64,000 bases of DNA. Origin: Haloplanus salinus. GTDB lineage: Archaea > Halobacteriota > Halobacteria > Halobacteriales > Haloferacaceae. The DNA is taken from NCBI RefSeq assembly GCF_003336245.1, contig NZ_QPHM01000001.1, forward strand, positions 1,488,001-1,552,000, given 5' to 3'. Below are positions 62,128-64,000 of this stretch, piece after piece. The notes beneath the pieces were generated by a model that saw only the letters and a program-made list of their open reading frames with translations, was not told the DNA's origin and did not search any database. Every line of letters begins with the position of its first letter. Position 1 is the first letter of the stretch. The translations under genes and the position numbers were made by a program.

Positions 62128-64000
62128 ATGTCGAGCGCGCTCGATGAGGACACTCGTCGGACACTGGACGCGGGCCGAGAGACGGCCGGCGCGATGCTCC
62201 GGTCCGCTCAAAAGGACCTCCAGAAGGTGTTTATCGTCTTCCTCGTCGGGTTCATCGGCTCGTTCTACGCCCTTCGACTGTACGTCTGGGGCTTTCTCGA
62301 AGGGATCACCCGGTCGCGGCTGGACGAGGTGGCGTCGGGCGAACTCGAAATCATCGCTCAGACGCCGTTCGACGTGATCCTCCTGCAGGCGAAAATCGGC
62401 CTCGTCGCCGGCATCATCCTCTGTCTTCCCGTATTCATCTACTTCTCACGGGACGCGCTCCGGGAGCGGGGGCTGTGGCCGTCGTCGCCGGTCTCGCGGT
62501 GGAAACTCGTCCTCGGCGGTCTGCTCGCAGCCGTGCTCTTCGTCGCCGGTCTCGCCTACGGCTACCTCGTTTTCTTCCCCGTGATGTTCGCCTTCCTCGC
62601 TAACAACGCCCTCTCGGCGGGGTTCACTCCCACCTACTCGATCGTCCTCTGGGCGCAGTTCATCTTCCTCCTCACCCTCTCCTTTGGCCTCGCGGCGCAA
62701 CTGCCGCTGGCGATGAGCGGGCTCTCGTACGCCGAAATCGTCCAGTACGAGACGTTCCGCGACCGCTGGCGCTACGCCGTCGTCGGCATGGTCGCCGCCG
62801 GCGCCCTCTTTACGCCGCCGGACCCGTTCACGCAGATCATGTGGGCGGTACCGATGATCGTCCTCTACGGGTTCAGCCTCTACCTGACGAGCGTGGTGGT
62901 GACGGCCAAGCGCGGGAGCGAGCGGATCGGCGTCGGTGCCGCCGCCGCCGGTCACTGGAACTTCATCCTCGGATTCGGCGTCGTCGGAGGCTTGCTGCTG
63001 TACGCCTTCTTCACCCGTGGCGGCGTTCCCCTCGCCAACGACGCGCTGGCGTTCGCGGGGAGCAGTCGCCGCCTCGTGACGCCGGAATCGCGGCTCGGCC
63101 TCGCGCTGTGGACCGCCGCCGGCGCCCTCCTCGCGGGTCTCGTCGCGTTCATGTACTACGTCTACGCCGAACTCGACGCCGCGGTCGACACCATCGAGGC
63201 CGGCGACCCGACCGAGATCGATCTCGCCGAACTCGACGCCGCCGGGATCCGTGCCGCGCCGCCCGAGGCGTTCGCCGACCTGAGCGAGGACGACGCCGTC
63301 TCGATGGCCGGCGACGCGATGGACGCGGACGACACGGAGAAGGCCCGCGCCATCCTCGACCGGTTCGACGAGGCCGAAGCGGCTCGGGAAGCCGAGGGCG
63401 GTGCCGACGCCGACACCGACGCCGACGCTCCTCAGTCGACGACCGAGGAGATCGGCGACCGGGCGAGTCGCGCCGGCGGCACCTTCCTCGACGAGTTCAC
63501 CGACGGCGAGACGGACGAAGACGACATCGGCGGCTACTACACCGACGCCGCCTTCATCCTCGACTCGCTCACGTCGCGGGCGTTCCGCATCGCCGCCGTC
63601 TTCGGCATCGTCCTCGCGGGGACGTTCGGCTGGCTCTACACCGGCGGTATCGGCCGCGTCTTCGAGCAGTTCCTCTCCCAACTCCCGAGTCAGGTGACGC
63701 CCGACGACATCAACGTCGTCGCCCTCCACCCCATGGAGGCGCTGATCTTCGAGGTGAAGTTCTCGACGCTCGTGGCCGTCTTCGTCACCTTCCCCGTCGT
63801 CATGTACTACGCCTGGCCGGCGCTCCGGGAACGGGGCTTCGTCCGCGGGAACCGCAACGTCATCTTCGGGTGGGCCGCCGCCCTCGTCGTCGGCCTCTTC
63901 GGCGGCTTCGTCCTCGGCTACACCACCGTCGCCCCGACGGTCATCTCCTACCTCGTCGCCGACGGCGTCCGGGCGAACATGATCATCGCCTACCGCATCA
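62128..64000 (+). CDS. Double-domain TatC (TatCt-type), truncated at window end
   Basis: Open from ATG at 62128 to the end of the window without a stop (624 codons). Two TatC-like units are visible: the first with VLLQAKIGLVAGIILCLPVF and FTPPDPFTQIMWAVPM, then an acidic linker (about residues 350-470), and a second beginning FILDSLTSRAFRIAAVFG with PMEALIFEVKFSTLVAVFV. This 14-helix fusion is specific to halophilic archaea. It is divergent from tatC across about 108 bp. Confidence 0.92.
   Translation, partial: MSSALDEDTRRTLDAGRETAGAMLRSAQKDLQKVFIVFLVGFIGSFYALRLYVWGFLEGITRSRLDEVASGELEIIAQTPFDVILLQAKIGLVAGIILCLPVFIYFSRDALRERGLWPSSPVSRWKLVLGGLLAAVLFVAGLAYGYLVFFPVMFAFLANNALSAGFTPTYSIVLWAQFIFLLTLSFGLAAQLPLAMSGLSYAEIVQYETFRDRWRYAVVGMVAAGALFTPPDPFTQIMWAVPMIVLYGFSLYLTSVVVTAKRGSERIGVGAAAAGHWNFILGFGVVGGLLLYAFFTRGGVPLANDALAFAGSSRRLVTPESRLGLALWTAAGALLAGLVAFMYYVYAELDAAVDTIEAGDPTEIDLAELDAAGIRAAPPEAFADLSEDDAVSMAGDAMDADDTEKARAILDRFDEAEAAREAEGGADADTDADAPQSTTEEIGDRASRAGGTFLDEFTDGETDEDDIGGYYTDAAFILDSLTSRAFRIAAVFGIVLAGTFGWLYTGGIGRVFEQFLSQLPSQVTPDDINVVALHPMEALIFEVKFSTLVAVFVTFPVVMYYAWPALRERGFVRGNRNVIFGWAAALVVGLFGGFVLGYTTVAPTVISYLVADGVRANMIIAYRI

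Noticed and set aside
1-64000. tRNA, rRNA, CRISPR arrays, insertion sequences
   Set aside because: Scanned by eye for T-arm sequences, regular spaced repeats, transposase motifs and terminal inverted repeats; none convincing was seen.

Overview
The window is a very GC-rich (about two thirds G+C), densely coded chromosomal segment from a halophilic archaeon of class Halobacteria. The evidence is consistent: acidic proteomes, haloarchaea-specific small zinc-finger and DUF families, Hel308, Hef, the KEOPS subunit Cgi121, an Orc1/Cdc6 protein, a SAMP2-type ubiquitin-like domain, the TatC/double-TatC pair, Tat-lipobox binding proteins, and AT-rich TATA elements 25-35 nt ahead of many starts with almost no leader. 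The exact genus cannot be read from the sequence.

Layout. 1-6.6 kb: a nitrite/sulfite reductase and siroheme block (nirA, small DUF gene, cobA, TrpD-like gene, ferredoxin, convergent sirC), followed by two zinc-ribbon proteins. 6.8-11.4 kb: formate-THF ligase and the hel308-cgi121 pair. 11.5-17.8 kb: an HTH regulator, thrC, convergent serA, then serB overlapping an asparaginase. 17.8-26.5 kb: a sulfur amino acid block in which two O-acetylhomoserine sulfhydrylase paralogues and metX bracket a complete branched-chain-type ABC importer. 26.8-29.7 kb: a class-V aminotransferase and an ABC-2 exporter. 30-36.3 kb: uvrC, malate dehydrogenase and hef. 36.4-46.7 kb: a second ferredoxin, DUF5828, cupin, lipoprotein, a frame-disrupted CstA transporter, an ArsA/Get3-type ATPase, a CobW/COG0523 zinc GTPase, and a SAMP2-GNAT fusion ORF. 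46.8-54 kb: phosphohexomutase, GIY-YIG nuclease, larB, a histone-fold DUF1931 protein, rpiA, an SDR, a decayed methyltransferase and orc1/cdc6. 54-60.6 kb: a MutS2-like ATPase, a zinc-type ABC importer (znuABC-like) with a candidate operator, divergent larE, and a phosphatase. 60.6-64 kb: tatC and the start of the double tatC, divergently arranged and cut by the window edge.

Functional links. NirA, CobA and SirC together supply an enzyme and its siroheme cofactor. SerA, SerB and the class-V aminotransferase could complete serine synthesis, which feeds the MetX/MetY sulfur pathway. LarB and LarE point to nickel-pincer cofactor synthesis from two separate loci. The His-rich ZnuA-like protein and the His-rich CobW GTPase both point to zinc handling.

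Two themes deserve attention. First, four genes (lipoprotein, cstA, cobW-like, tatC) each look like they have lost exactly one G/C, three of them in G homopolymers, and two more places may have gained a base; this looks like residual sequencing error and changes the annotation of those proteins. Second, many convergent gene pairs end in palindromes or share overlapping stop codons. No tRNA, rRNA, CRISPR, insertion sequence or clear replication origin was seen.
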